Assembly (NCBI RefSeq): GCF_003935715.1
Contig: NZ_RHPP01000034.1
Location: 1-33,073 of the forward strand
Source: Stenotrophomonas sp. 278
GTDB taxonomy: Bacteria > Pseudomonadota > Gammaproteobacteria > Xanthomonadales > Xanthomonadaceae
Length of the DNA: 33,073 nucleotides
Reading direction: 5' to 3'
Below the pieces are notes generated by a model, which did no database searches, was not told the origin of the DNA, and worked only from the letters and a program-made list of their open reading frames with translations. The position numbers and the translations under genes are program-made. Shown piece after piece: positions 25,210-32,455 of the stretch (within the stretch, counting starts at the first letter, position 1; every line of letters starts with the position of its first letter).

Positions 25210-26007
25210 TCACGCCATCGCCAGCAACTGCGGCTCCAACACGCCGAACACCCGCGCCAAACGATCCGCCCACGCGATCTGCCCGGCTGCATCGGCAATC
25301 AGGTCCTGGCGGATCTCCAGTTCCACGTGCACCAACCCGCGGCCCTCGCCATGCACCGGCACCGCGTAGTCGCTGGTGCTGCTGACCGAATACGGCTCGT
25401 TGTCGCCTACGACCAGATCATCTTCATCGCGCAGCGCCTGCAGCAGTGCGTGCGCGAAACGCGTGTCACGGTGGTACAGCACGCCGGCGTGCCAGGGGCG
25501 GTCGTATCCGTTCATTGACGGAGTGAAGCTGTGCATCATCACCAGCACTGTCGGCCGACCCTGTGCGCGGCGTGCGTCGAGCTCGGCCTCGATACGGGCG
25601 TGATACGGCGCGTGGATCGCCTCGATACGTTGCTGGCGCTGCGTGTTGCTTAAAGAAGCGTTACCCGGAATGCGGGTGTGATCGCTGATTTCCGGAATCA
25701 GCGTCGGAGATGCCAGCGGTCGGTTGCAGTCGATCAGCAGCCGCGAATAGGTCTGCTCGATCGCCCACGCATCCAACCGCTCGGACAGCGCCCGGGTGGT
25801 GCCGGCAATGCCGATGTCCCAGCCGATATGCCGGTCGAGCTCGGCTTGCGGCAGCCCCAACCCCTCCAGCGCGGCAGGGACCACCTGTCCGGCGTGATCG
25901 GCCAGCAGCACGAACGGCGAACGTCCCTGCGCCTGGTGCACCGTGTACACCTCCGGATCGGCCGCTCCAAGCAGGGCGGGCAGCTGTTGCCGGCCGGTAT
26001 CAGCCAC
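25210..26007 (-). CDS. N-formylglutamate amidohydrolase family protein
   Basis: A 265-residue member of the N-formylglutamate amidohydrolase (FGase, HutG-like) family, metal-dependent hydrolases of N-formyl amino acids. Signatures are VLLADHAGQVVPAAL, LDRHIGWDIGIAG, RLLIDCNRP, and VMMHSFTPSMNG with a conserved His, then HVELEIRQDLI near the end. No histidine-utilisation genes lie nearby, so a role in the hut pathway is not supported by context and the true substrate may differ. The ATG at 26007 overlaps the Nudix stop by eight bases. Last gene of the nitroreductase-exonuclease-Nudix-amidohydrolase unit. Confidence 0.88.
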   Translation of the reverse strand: MADTGRQQLPALLGAADPEVYTVHQAQGRSPFVLLADHAGQVVPAALEGLGLPQAELDRHIGWDIGIAGTTRALSERLDAWAIEQTYSRLLIDCNRPLASPTLIPEISDHTRIPGNASLSNTQRQQRIEAIHAPYHARIEAELDARRAQGRPTVLVMMHSFTPSMNGYDRPWHAGVLYHRDTRFAHALLQALRDEDDLVVGDNEPYSVSSTSDYAVPVHGEGRGLVHVELEIRQDLIADAAGQIAWADRLARVFGVLEPQLLAMA

Positions 26008-26551
26008 GCGGCGTACCGTCCAGATGGTGTTCGATCATCCACAGCCCCGCCCACAGCTTGGCATCGAGCTGGTAGCCCTGGTTCATTTTTTCCACCAGCC
26101 AAGCGGCGGCCCGCGCCCGCGGGATCGCATGCACGGTGATGTCTTCGCTTTCATCGCCACCGCCTGCGCCGACCTGGCGCAGACCGGTGGCGCGCACGAA
26201 GGCGATGCGCTCGCTGCTGGCACCGGACGAGGTCGGGCCGATCATCAACACCTCGGCGTGATCGGCGGTCCAGCCGGTTTCTTCCTCCAGTTCGCGCACC
26301 GCCGAGGCTTCGATCGACTCGCCGGCCTCGATGTCGCCGACCAGGCCGGCCGGCATTTCGATGGTCAGTGCCTGCAGCGGTACCCGGAACTGCTCCACGA
26401 ACAACACCTCGTCATCTGGCGTCACCGCGATGATGATCGCGGCCAGTCCGCCCGCATGGGTGCGCTCGCTGTATTCCCAGCTGCCGCGCACCACCATGCG
26501 CTGGTATTTGCCTTCGTAGACGACCTTGGGGGGTTGGGAGTTGTGACTCAT
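26000..26551 (-). CDS. Nudix hydrolase (ADP-sugar pyrophosphatase-like)
   Basis: Hydrolyses a nucleoside diphosphate linked to another moiety. The 183-residue protein has a complete Nudix box at residues 72-94 (GDIEAGE, then seven residues, RELEEETGW), and an N-terminal strand region (VVYEGKYQRMVVRGSWEY) typical of the ADP-ribose pyrophosphatase subfamily; VEQFRVPLQALTIEMPAG precedes the box, also as in that group. Start MSHNSQPPK at 26551 overlaps the exonuclease stop (ATGA), which rules in favour of this start over the longer frame. Substrate inferred by subfamily only. Confidence 0.9.
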   Translation of the reverse strand: MSHNSQPPKVVYEGKYQRMVVRGSWEYSERTHAGGLAAIIIAVTPDDEVLFVEQFRVPLQALTIEMPAGLVGDIEAGESIEASAVRELEEETGWTADHAEVLMIGPTSSGASSERIAFVRATGLRQVGAGGGDESEDITVHAIPRARAAAWLVEKMNQGYQLDAKLWAGLWMIEHHLDGTPRG

Positions 26552-27498
26552 GCGAACTCGTTGGCAACAGAAGAGGAATCGGAAAGGCCGCCGGCGGTGA
26601 ACAGCCGACGGCGGGTAAGTGGGCCGAAACGCAGCGCGTCGCAGAGACCCTGCAGCATCTGCGCATCGGCGCTGCCGCGACTGAAGCCGCTGTCGCTGCC
26701 GTCCAGCGGTGCATCCAGCGCGATGGTGGTCAATTGCCGCCACAACAGGGCGTGCTCGCGTTGCTCGCGCAGCCGCACCGCCATCTGCGCGGCACCGCGC
26801 AGGCGCAGGAACGGTACTTCGTCCAGGCGTTCATACAGCACGTCCAGGCTGCCGAAGTGCGCCAGCAGTATGGCTGCGGATTTCGCGCCGACGCCGGTGA
26901 TGCCCGGAATGTTGTCGACCGCATCGCCACACAGCGCCAGGTAGTCGGCAATCTGGTGGGCCTGCACGCCGTGGCGCGCTTTCACCCCTGCCATGCCCCA
27001 GCGCTGGTTGCGCGCATAGTCCCACTGCTCGTCGTGCTCGTGCAGCAGCTGCGACAGGTCCTTGTCGGCGGAAATGATCACCCCGCGCATGCCGCCGGGA
27101 CGGCTGGCGTGCAGCGCGCTGCCAATCAGGTCGTCCGCTTCGTACTCGTGATGGGCCAGCACGCTCAGGCCCAGTGCCATGCACAGCGCCTTGCAATGCG
27201 CGAACTGACGACGCAGCTCTTCGGGAGCCGGATCGCGGTTGGCCTTGTAGGCGGTATACAGGCGGTGGCGGAAGCAGCTGTCCAGGGCCTCGTCGAAGGC
27301 CACCACGATGTGCTGCGGGCGCTCGCGTTCCAGCAGGTCCAGCAGGAACCGCGCAAAGCCGTGCACGGCGTTGGTCGGCCAGCCCTGCTGGTCCTGGAAC
27401 TCGTTCGGCATCGAGTGCCAGGCCCGGAACACATACAGGCTGGCATCGACCAGATACAGCGGCGGGCGTACGGCCAGCGCGGGCGGAGCCTGGATCAT
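26548..27498 (-). CDS. 5'-3' exonuclease, Xni / PolI N-terminal domain-like
   Basis: A 316-residue structure-specific 5' nuclease related to the 5'-3' exonuclease domain of DNA polymerase I, without a polymerase domain (E. coli Xni/ExoIX is about 250). Metal-binding acidic motifs are visible: PLYLVDASLYVFRAW, HIVVAFDEALDS, YEADDLIGS, ISADKDLSQLL and the helix-hairpin-helix region GDAVDNIPGITGVGAKSA. These residues look complete, so activity is expected; the cellular role (flap processing, repair) is inferred. Start MIQAPPALAV at 27498 lies one base after the nitroreductase stop; the extended upstream frame is not family-like. Confidence 0.91.
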   Translation of the reverse strand: MIQAPPALAVRPPLYLVDASLYVFRAWHSMPNEFQDQQGWPTNAVHGFARFLLDLLERERPQHIVVAFDEALDSCFRHRLYTAYKANRDPAPEELRRQFAHCKALCMALGLSVLAHHEYEADDLIGSALHASRPGGMRGVIISADKDLSQLLHEHDEQWDYARNQRWGMAGVKARHGVQAHQIADYLALCGDAVDNIPGITGVGAKSAAILLAHFGSLDVLYERLDEVPFLRLRGAAQMAVRLREQREHALLWRQLTTIALDAPLDGSDSGFSRGSADAQMLQGLCDALRFGPLTRRRLFTAGGLSDSSSVANEFA

Positions 27499-27499
27499 C

Positions 27500-28075
27500 T
27501 CAGCCCACCCAGTCCTGCAGCAGCGCGGCCGGGTCGGGGCGCTCGCGCTCGGGTACTTCGGCCTTGGGGGTCCCGATGTGGATGAATCCGGCAATGCGCT
27601 CGTGTTCGGCCAGGCCCAGATGGGCGTGCACGGCCGGGTCGAAGGCCATCCAGGCCGTCAGCCACTGCGCGCCAAAGCCCATGGCCTGGGCGGCCTGCAG
27701 CAGGGCGAAGCAGACGCAGCCGGCGGTCATCAGCTGCTCCTGCTCCGGCACCTTGGGGCTGGGCGTAGGGCAGGCGACGACCGTCACGATCAGCGGCGCG
27801 TGGGAAAACCGCAGGCGGTCCTTCTCGACCTGGGCATCTGACGCATTCAGGTCGCGCGCGCGGCTGCGCTCGGCCAGGAAGGCTCCCAGAGTGTGACGTG
27901 CGTCACCCTGGATGCTCAGGAAACGGAAGGGCACCTTCTTGCCGTGATCGGGCACCCGGACGGCGGAAGCCAGCATCCGCAGCAGGGTTTCGCGGTCGGG
28001 GCCTGGGGCGGTCAGCTGCAGCGCGGGGGTCGAGCGACGGGCGTCCAGGGCTTGCAGCGCAGGAGAATCGGGCAT
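27500..28075 (-). CDS. Nitroreductase family flavoprotein (YdjA-like)
   Basis: A 191-residue FMN-dependent NAD(P)H oxidoreductase of the small YdjA-type nitroreductase group. Characteristic stretches: an N-terminal RRSTPALQLTAPGPDRETLL (FMN phosphate-binding Arg/Ser), VRVPDHGKKVPFRFLSIQGD, and the C-terminal GFGAQWLTAWMAFDPAVHAH with AGFIHIGTP. Physiological substrate unknown. It is the first gene of a four-gene minus-strand unit, with a TATAAT -10 box about 30 bases upstream and a CRP/Clp-type site further out. Confidence 0.9.
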   Translation of the reverse strand: MPDSPALQALDARRSTPALQLTAPGPDRETLLRMLASAVRVPDHGKKVPFRFLSIQGDARHTLGAFLAERSRARDLNASDAQVEKDRLRFSHAPLIVTVVACPTPSPKVPEQEQLMTAGCVCFALLQAAQAMGFGAQWLTAWMAFDPAVHAHLGLAEHERIAGFIHIGTPKAEVPERERPDPAALLQDWVG

Positions 28076-28104
28076 GGCACTCAGGGGTTTTTTACAGATG
28101 GGGA

Positions 28105-28110
28105 ATTATA
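28105..28110 (-). promoter_or_regulatory. -10 box (TATAAT) of the nitroreductase unit
   Basis: A perfect TATAAT on the minus strand, 30 bases before the nitroreductase start. The -35 at 17-base spacing (CCGACG) is poor, which fits a promoter needing an activator; the CRP/Clp-type palindrome centred near 28173 would lie about 75 bases upstream of the predicted start point. Confidence 0.45.
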
Positions 28111-28166
28111 GTCGGGGCGCTTTGTGACGTCGGTTTTGGTCAACTGTGTGCCATTTACGACGAAAC

Positions 28167-28180
28167 GTGATGCACATCAC
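28167..28180. promoter_or_regulatory. CRP/Clp-type binding site in the nitroreductase / DUF1631 gap
   Basis: GTGA-TGCACA-TCAC is a perfect core of the CRP consensus (TGTGA-N6-TCACA), with a full GTGAT/ATCAC dyad. In Xanthomonadaceae the CRP homologue Clp, which is inhibited by c-di-GMP, binds such sites. The 332-base divergent gap holds no gene I can support; it also has an 8-bp inverted repeat ACCGGTGC / GCACCGGT (28301-28308, 28343-28350) shortly before the DUF1631 start. Confidence 0.6.
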
Positions 28181-28407
28181 TTAATGAAACCCATCCCTTC
28201 ACACTCCTGTACTCGCTTCCGACTGGCACTCGCCTTACGATACAAGGCCTGCCGGTACCCGGTTGTGAGGTTTGAAGTGAGGACTGTTTCACTGTCCCCG
28301 ACCGGTGCGCCGATCTACCATCCGCGTGCGGGTGCCTGGGGGGCACCGGTATGCGGTGCATCCATGCTGCATTCGTTGGATTCTGGAAAGGTGGGGAGCC
28401 TTTTCGC

Positions 28408-30717
28408 ATGATCGCCACGCCCAATGTCATGGGGCAGCCCGGCCGTGATCCGGCCCTGCTCAAGCTCGCTCGCGAGGCTGCCCTGCCGGGGCTGGCCGAG
28501 TCGTTCGCGACCGTGCTGGCCCGCTTCGATGACGTCCTGTTCGACCGCGCCAGCAACGCCGGCGCGTCGCAGCTGCTGTTCCTGGATGGCATGCGCGAGC
28601 TGCGCCGCCGCCGCGAGGACATCGTGGCCGGCTTCCGTGCACACCTGGCACTGGCCTGGGATTCGCTCGAACGCGGGCAGCCGTTGTCGGCCGAAACCAC
28701 CCTGGCCGGCCCGGTCGAAGGCGGGCTGAGCCTGGTTCCCGAACACGTGCTGGAATCGCGTCTGGCGGTCCGCAACTTCGCGGTCGTGCTGTTACGCGAC
28801 TGGAAGCCGGTGCTGGCACGCCTGGACCGCCGTCTGGGCTGGATCGCCGGCGGGCTGGAGTTGAACGCTGACACCAATCCGGTCAGCCCGGAACACATCG
28901 GGGTGGCCATACATGAGGCGTTCGCCGACTGCGAACTGGCTCCGGAAGTGCGACTGGTGTTGATCAAATTGTGCGAGCGGGACCTGCACGGCCCCATCGG
29001 CAAGCGCTATGAAAAGCTCGACGAGCAACTGGCGGCGGCAGGCGTGATGCCGCAGATTGCCGCGCCGCGCAAGCCGGCACCCCGTCCGCCCGCCGCGCGC
29101 AACGAACTTGATGAGCTGGTCGAGGCGTTGGACACGGAAGCGCCATCTCGGGGCGACGACTCCTCGGCTCCGGCCTGGGCGCGGCGTTTTGCCGACCGCT
29201 GGGCGGCCAGCCGCGGCCGCATGCAGTCGGCCCAGGCGGCCTACCAGGAAGCCGGCGAAGCCGACGGCATGAACAACAACCAGGGCATGCTGCTGGAGGC
29301 CCTGCATGAACTGCTGCAGCAGACCCGGCATGTGCGCGAGGACGCGACCTCGGCCGCCAGCGTCGCGGTGGGCCAGCAGCGCCCGTTGAGCCAGCGCGAG
29401 ATGATGTCGGTGCTTTCGCTGCTGCAGGCCACGCCGAGTGCGACCCTGCGCGCGGCCATCGGCGAGGACGGCGAGTCGCTGGCGCAGCGTCTGAAGAGCG
29501 AAGTGCTGTCCAGTGCCACCCAGCTGGGCGTGGACCCGGCGCAGGCACGCCTGGACCCGCAGGATGAAGATGCCATCGACCTGGTCGGCATGCTGTTTGA
29601 CGTGATGCTTGACGAGCGCGACCTGGAAGGGCGTTCGCGTGAGCTGATCGGCCGGCTGGTGGTGCCGTTCGTCAAGGTGGCGATGCTGGACCGCCGCATG
29701 TTCGTGCAGAAGACCCATCCGGCACGCAAACTGCTCAACTCTCTGGCCGAGGCATGCGAGGGAAATACCGGCGAAAGCCAGGCCGAGCGCGTGCTGATGG
29801 GCAAGGTCGAGGAGATCATCGAGCGGCTGGTAGCCGAGTTCAATGAGAACCTGGCGATCTTCCTCACGCTGGAGGAAGAGTTCCGCGATTTCCTGTCCCA
29901 GCACCGCCGTCGCATCGAAATTGCCGAGCGCCGTGCTGCGGAAACCCAGCGCGGCCAGGAAAAGCTTGAGGTGGCGCGCACGCGCGCGGCCGGCGAACTG
30001 GAATGGCGCGTGGAGGACCAGCACCTGCCGCAGGCGATTGATGAATTCCTGCGCCAGCCGTGGCAGCACCATCTGACCCTGGCGGTGCTCCGCGAGGGCG
30101 ACGACGGTGCCTCGGTGAGCGAAGCGCTGGCGTTGGCCGACGGTATGCTGGAAGAGGTCGCGGAAGCGCGCCGCCAGATCGTGGGCAAGCCGTGGCTGCA
30201 GGCTTGGCAGCCGGTGCTGCGCAAGGTCTTTGCCAGCGTCGGCGTGCATGCCGATGCGGCAACGGCGGCGATTGACGCGCTGCACGACACGCTGCAGGCG
30301 GTCGCCGAATCGCGTCCGGAGCTGGAGCGCGCGCTGCCGGAACTGCCACAGGTGGTCCTTCCGGCACCGCCGGCGGCCGACGCCGGCGGCGTGGAACTGG
30401 AAGGCAAGGTCGACGTGACCGATTTCGACAATGCCGACGCCGACCGTTTCCGCGGCATGGAAATCGGCAGCTGGCTGGATTTCGTTGACAAGGACGGCAA
30501 GGTGCAGGCCGGCAAGCTGTCGTGGGTGAGCCCGATTTCCTCGCGCCTGCTGTTCGTGAACCGCCGCGGCGTGCGTTTCTGCGTGGCTTCGCCCGAGGAA
30601 CTGGCGGTCATGGTCCGCCTCGGCCGCCTGCGCCCGCACGTCGACGACGGCGCGTTCGACAGCGCCATGCAGGGCGTCATCGACCGCCTCGACACCAAGG
30701 GCGCCACCGTCCACTAA
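28408..30717 (+). CDS. Large DUF1631 family protein
   Basis: A 769-residue cytoplasmic protein of the DUF1631 family (old annotations as thymidine phosphorylase-like are misleading). No signal peptide. It is largely helical, with a Pro/Ala/Arg-rich linker at about 215-235, long conserved helices including LVGMLFDVMLDERDLEGRSR and FVKVAMLDRRMFVQKTHPAR, and a charged coiled coil at about 489-532 (EEEFRDFLSQHRRR onward). A beta-rich C-terminal module at about 689-735 (SWLDFVDKDGKVQAGKLSWV, then SRLLFVNRRGVRF) looks like a small PilZ-type barrel, but the RxxxR c-di-GMP motif is not evident. Start MIATPNVMG at 28408 has GGGGAG nine bases upstream; an ATG at 28351 would add 19 unconvincing residues. 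Function unknown. Confidence 0.88.
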   Translation: MIATPNVMGQPGRDPALLKLAREAALPGLAESFATVLARFDDVLFDRASNAGASQLLFLDGMRELRRRREDIVAGFRAHLALAWDSLERGQPLSAETTLAGPVEGGLSLVPEHVLESRLAVRNFAVVLLRDWKPVLARLDRRLGWIAGGLELNADTNPVSPEHIGVAIHEAFADCELAPEVRLVLIKLCERDLHGPIGKRYEKLDEQLAAAGVMPQIAAPRKPAPRPPAARNELDELVEALDTEAPSRGDDSSAPAWARRFADRWAASRGRMQSAQAAYQEAGEADGMNNNQGMLLEALHELLQQTRHVREDATSAASVAVGQQRPLSQREMMSVLSLLQATPSATLRAAIGEDGESLAQRLKSEVLSSATQLGVDPAQARLDPQDEDAIDLVGMLFDVMLDERDLEGRSRELIGRLVVPFVKVAMLDRRMFVQKTHPARKLLNSLAEACEGNTGESQAERVLMGKVEEIIERLVAEFNENLAIFLTLEEEFRDFLSQHRRRIEIAERRAAETQRGQEKLEVARTRAAGELEWRVEDQHLPQAIDEFLRQPWQHHLTLAVLREGDDGASVSEALALADGMLEEVAEARRQIVGKPWLQAWQPVLRKVFASVGVHADAATAAIDALHDTLQAVAESRPELERALPELPQVVLPAPPAADAGGVELEGKVDVTDFDNADADRFRGMEIGSWLDFVDKDGKVQAGKLSWVSPISSRLLFVNRRGVRFCVASPEELAVMVRLGRLRPHVDDGAFDSAMQGVIDRLDTKGATVH

Positions 30718-30720
30718 GCC

Positions 30721-31233
30721 GTAGAGCCGGGCTTGCCCGGCTGCTGTTGGCTTTTGGCGAACCACACTCGGTTCACGGCCTTCCTGGTTTGGCGGGTCGG
30801 GATGGGCGTTGCGGGGGACGCTGCAAGTACGTCCCTGTAAGCTCGATCGCCGCATCCATGCGGCTCACGCCCCCTCCAGCCCACCCCGACCCGCCATCGA
30901 CAGACGGTCGGTGGTCATCGAAAACCAAAAACACGTAACCCCGGTAGCGTCGGTCGACAGACGACGGCCGTGAAATCCTCCACATCCGGTAACGCATGAC
31001 CCTGAAGCAACAACGGCGGTTGCTGTTGCTCTTGGGGCCGCCTTGCGCAATCCATCAGGGGCGGGGGCGGGTGCCCTCCGTAGGGACACTCCACGGCATG
31101 GGTTCGGCGCATGCGCCGAACGGGTTGGGCAGGAGGCCCAACCCCGGCCTTGCCGTATGCGCAGGACAGCGCATACGAGCAAGCCGTGGAGTAGCCTACA
31201 TGGACGTACTTGCGGCGTGTCCCGGAGCGAGGG
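30721..31233. repeat. Composite intergenic repeat, copy C
   Basis: Occupies most of the 614-base gap between the DUF1631 gene and pntAA; no gene is seen. GTAG head three bases after the DUF1631 stop, stem AGCCGGGC/GCCCGGCT (30725-30742); outer stem 30791-30807 / 30879-30895 (16 of 17 pair); 18-mer variant 30823-30840; inner hairpin 30849-30864; a hairpin module at 30940-30999 in the opposite orientation to copy A; the CTCCACGGC...GCCGTGGAG stem (31089-31191) carrying an insertion of three hairpins; and the 18-mer again on the minus strand (31196-31213). The remaining 31234-31331 is AT-richer and may hold the pntAA promoter. Confidence 0.8.
31089..31191. repeat. Nested four-way hairpin structure in copy C
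   Basis: Outer stem CTCCACGGC (31089-31097) with GCCGTGGAG (31183-31191). Inside are three hairpins in a row: a perfect 20-base palindrome (31102-31121); GGGTTGGGC/GCCCAACCC (31122-31130, 31136-31144, loop AGGAG); and CGTATGCGC/GCGCATACG (31154-31162, 31169-31177, loop AGGACA), extended by CTTGC/GCAAG with one bulged base. Copy A has only the outer hairpin (17780-17803). It is not a tRNA: no T-loop, anticodon-arm geometry or CCA end. Confidence 0.85.
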
Positions 31234-31331
31234 TGCCCGCTCCCGACCCAGCACGGACAAATCAAAGCGCCGCTCTTCGCATCAAGCTACGATCAACCAA
31301 TAAACCGATAAACCACAACGCGAGGACACGC

Positions 31332-32414
31332 ATGGCTGTCGAGGTGCTGGGGGTGAAGGAACGTGCGCCGGGCGAATGCCGGGTGGCGCTGACGCCGGAA
31401 ACGGCGCGCAAGCTGGCCGCGCTCGGGGCCACGGTCTGGATCGAACCCGGTGCGGGTCTCGGTGCGGGTTTCACCGACCAGGCCTACCTGGACGCCGGTG
31501 CACAACTGGCCGATGAGGCGTGTGCCAGCCGGGCCGACATCGTGCTGTGCGTGCAGGCTCCGGAAACCGCCTGGCTGAACCAGCTCAAGCTGGGCAGCAC
31601 CCTGGTCGGCATGCTGCAGCCACAGGCCGACAGTCTGCGCGCGGCGACGATGCAGTCGCGGGGCCTGCAGGTGTTTCCGCTGGAGCGCCTGCCACGCACC
31701 ACCCGTGCACAGTCGATGGACGTGCTGAGCTCACAGGCCGGCATGGCCGGCTACAAGGCCACGCTCATCGCCGCCCAGCGCGCGCCGCGTTTCTTCCCGA
31801 TGCTCACCACTGCAGCCGGCACCATCCGGCCGTCGCGCGTGCTGGTGGTGGGGGCGGGCGTGGCCGGCCTGCAGGCAATCGCCACCGCACGCCGGCTGGG
31901 TGCGCAGGTGGAAGGCTTTGATGTGCGCCCGGAAACCCGCGAGCAGATCGAATCGCTGGGCGGCAGGTTCCTTGACCTGGGTGTCAGTGCGGCAGGCGAG
32001 GGTGGGTACGCGCGCGCGCTGACCGACGCGGAACGGGCCGAACAGCAGCGTCGCCTGGGTGAACATCTGCGGCTGGTGGACGTGGTGATCTGCACGGCAG
32101 CGGTGCCCGGTCGGCCTGCACCAAAAATCATCACCCAGGCGATGGTCGAGGGCATGCGCCCCGGCAGCGTGGTGGTGGACCTGGCGGCGGAGACCGGCGG
32201 CAACTGCGAGGCGACGCGGCCCGGGGAAACGGTGGAGGTGGGCGGCGTCATCGTCGATGGACCGTTGAACCTGGCCAGCCAGGGCGCGGTGCATGCCAGC
32301 GAGATGTACGCGCGCAACCTGTACAACTTCGTGGCGCTGTTCGTAAAAGACGGCGCGATCACGTTCGACTGGGACGATGAACTGCTGGCGAAAACGCGCT
32401 GGGTGGCGGGGTAA
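31332..32414 (+). CDS. pntAA: NAD(P) transhydrogenase subunit alpha part 1 (NAD-binding domain I)
   Basis: Soluble NAD(H)-binding component (domain I) of the proton-translocating transhydrogenase, which exchanges hydride between NADH and NADP+. The 360-residue product begins VEVLGVKERAPGECRVALTP and shows the transhydrogenase-specific TTRAQSMDVLSSQAGMAGY (residues of the conserved RQD loop), the NAD-binding VLVVGAGVAGLQAIATARRL, VICTAAVPGRPAPKII, and SVVVDLAAETGGNCE. These features, above all the RAQSxDxLSS loop, favour PntA over alanine dehydrogenase. It ends without membrane helices, as in split-subunit enzymes. The start at 31332 has GAGG just upstream; the longer upstream frame runs through repeats. 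pntAB and pntB do not follow; the next gene is convergent. Confidence 0.9.
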   Translation: MAVEVLGVKERAPGECRVALTPETARKLAALGATVWIEPGAGLGAGFTDQAYLDAGAQLADEACASRADIVLCVQAPETAWLNQLKLGSTLVGMLQPQADSLRAATMQSRGLQVFPLERLPRTTRAQSMDVLSSQAGMAGYKATLIAAQRAPRFFPMLTTAAGTIRPSRVLVVGAGVAGLQAIATARRLGAQVEGFDVRPETREQIESLGGRFLDLGVSAAGEGGYARALTDAERAEQQRRLGEHLRLVDVVICTAAVPGRPAPKIITQAMVEGMRPGSVVVDLAAETGGNCEATRPGETVEVGGVIVDGPLNLASQGAVHASEMYARNLYNFVALFVKDGAITFDWDDELLAKTRWVAG

Positions 32415-32433
32415 CGCGTTCTTCGTCCGGATG

Positions 32434-32455
32434 GCGATGACGCGCATGGCGTGTC
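32434..32455 (-). repeat. Short REP palindrome between pntAA and the DUF3106 gene
   Basis: On the minus strand GACACGC-CAT-GCGCGTC-ATCGC, a SMAG-like stem with one G-T pair, matches 12843-12864 with a single difference. It overlaps the stop codon of the DUF3106 gene (32454-32456), and lies 19 bases after the pntAA stop, so it probably ends both convergent transcripts. Confidence 0.7.

Noticed and set aside
28221-28238. Sigma-54 promoter (TGGCAC-like) upstream of the DUF1631 gene
   Set aside because: The -24 element is fair but the -12 element reads TTAC and not TTGC, so the essential GC is missing.
28792-30855. Minus-strand open frame of 687 codons
   Set aside because: Antisense to the DUF1631 gene; starts within a repeat and has His/Gln/Arg-rich composition only.
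31089-31191. tRNA gene
   Set aside because: The shape is cloverleaf-like but arm lengths, loops, conserved T-loop bases and the CCA-accepting end do not fit.
17406-31233. CRISPR array
   Set aside because: Repeats are dispersed over 14 kb, variable in length and orientation, with no regular spacers and no cas genes.
31332-32414. Alanine dehydrogenase instead of transhydrogenase
   Set aside because: The RAQSxDxLSS loop and the NGGNCE-like TGGNCE segment are those of PntA; alanine dehydrogenase has different residues there.
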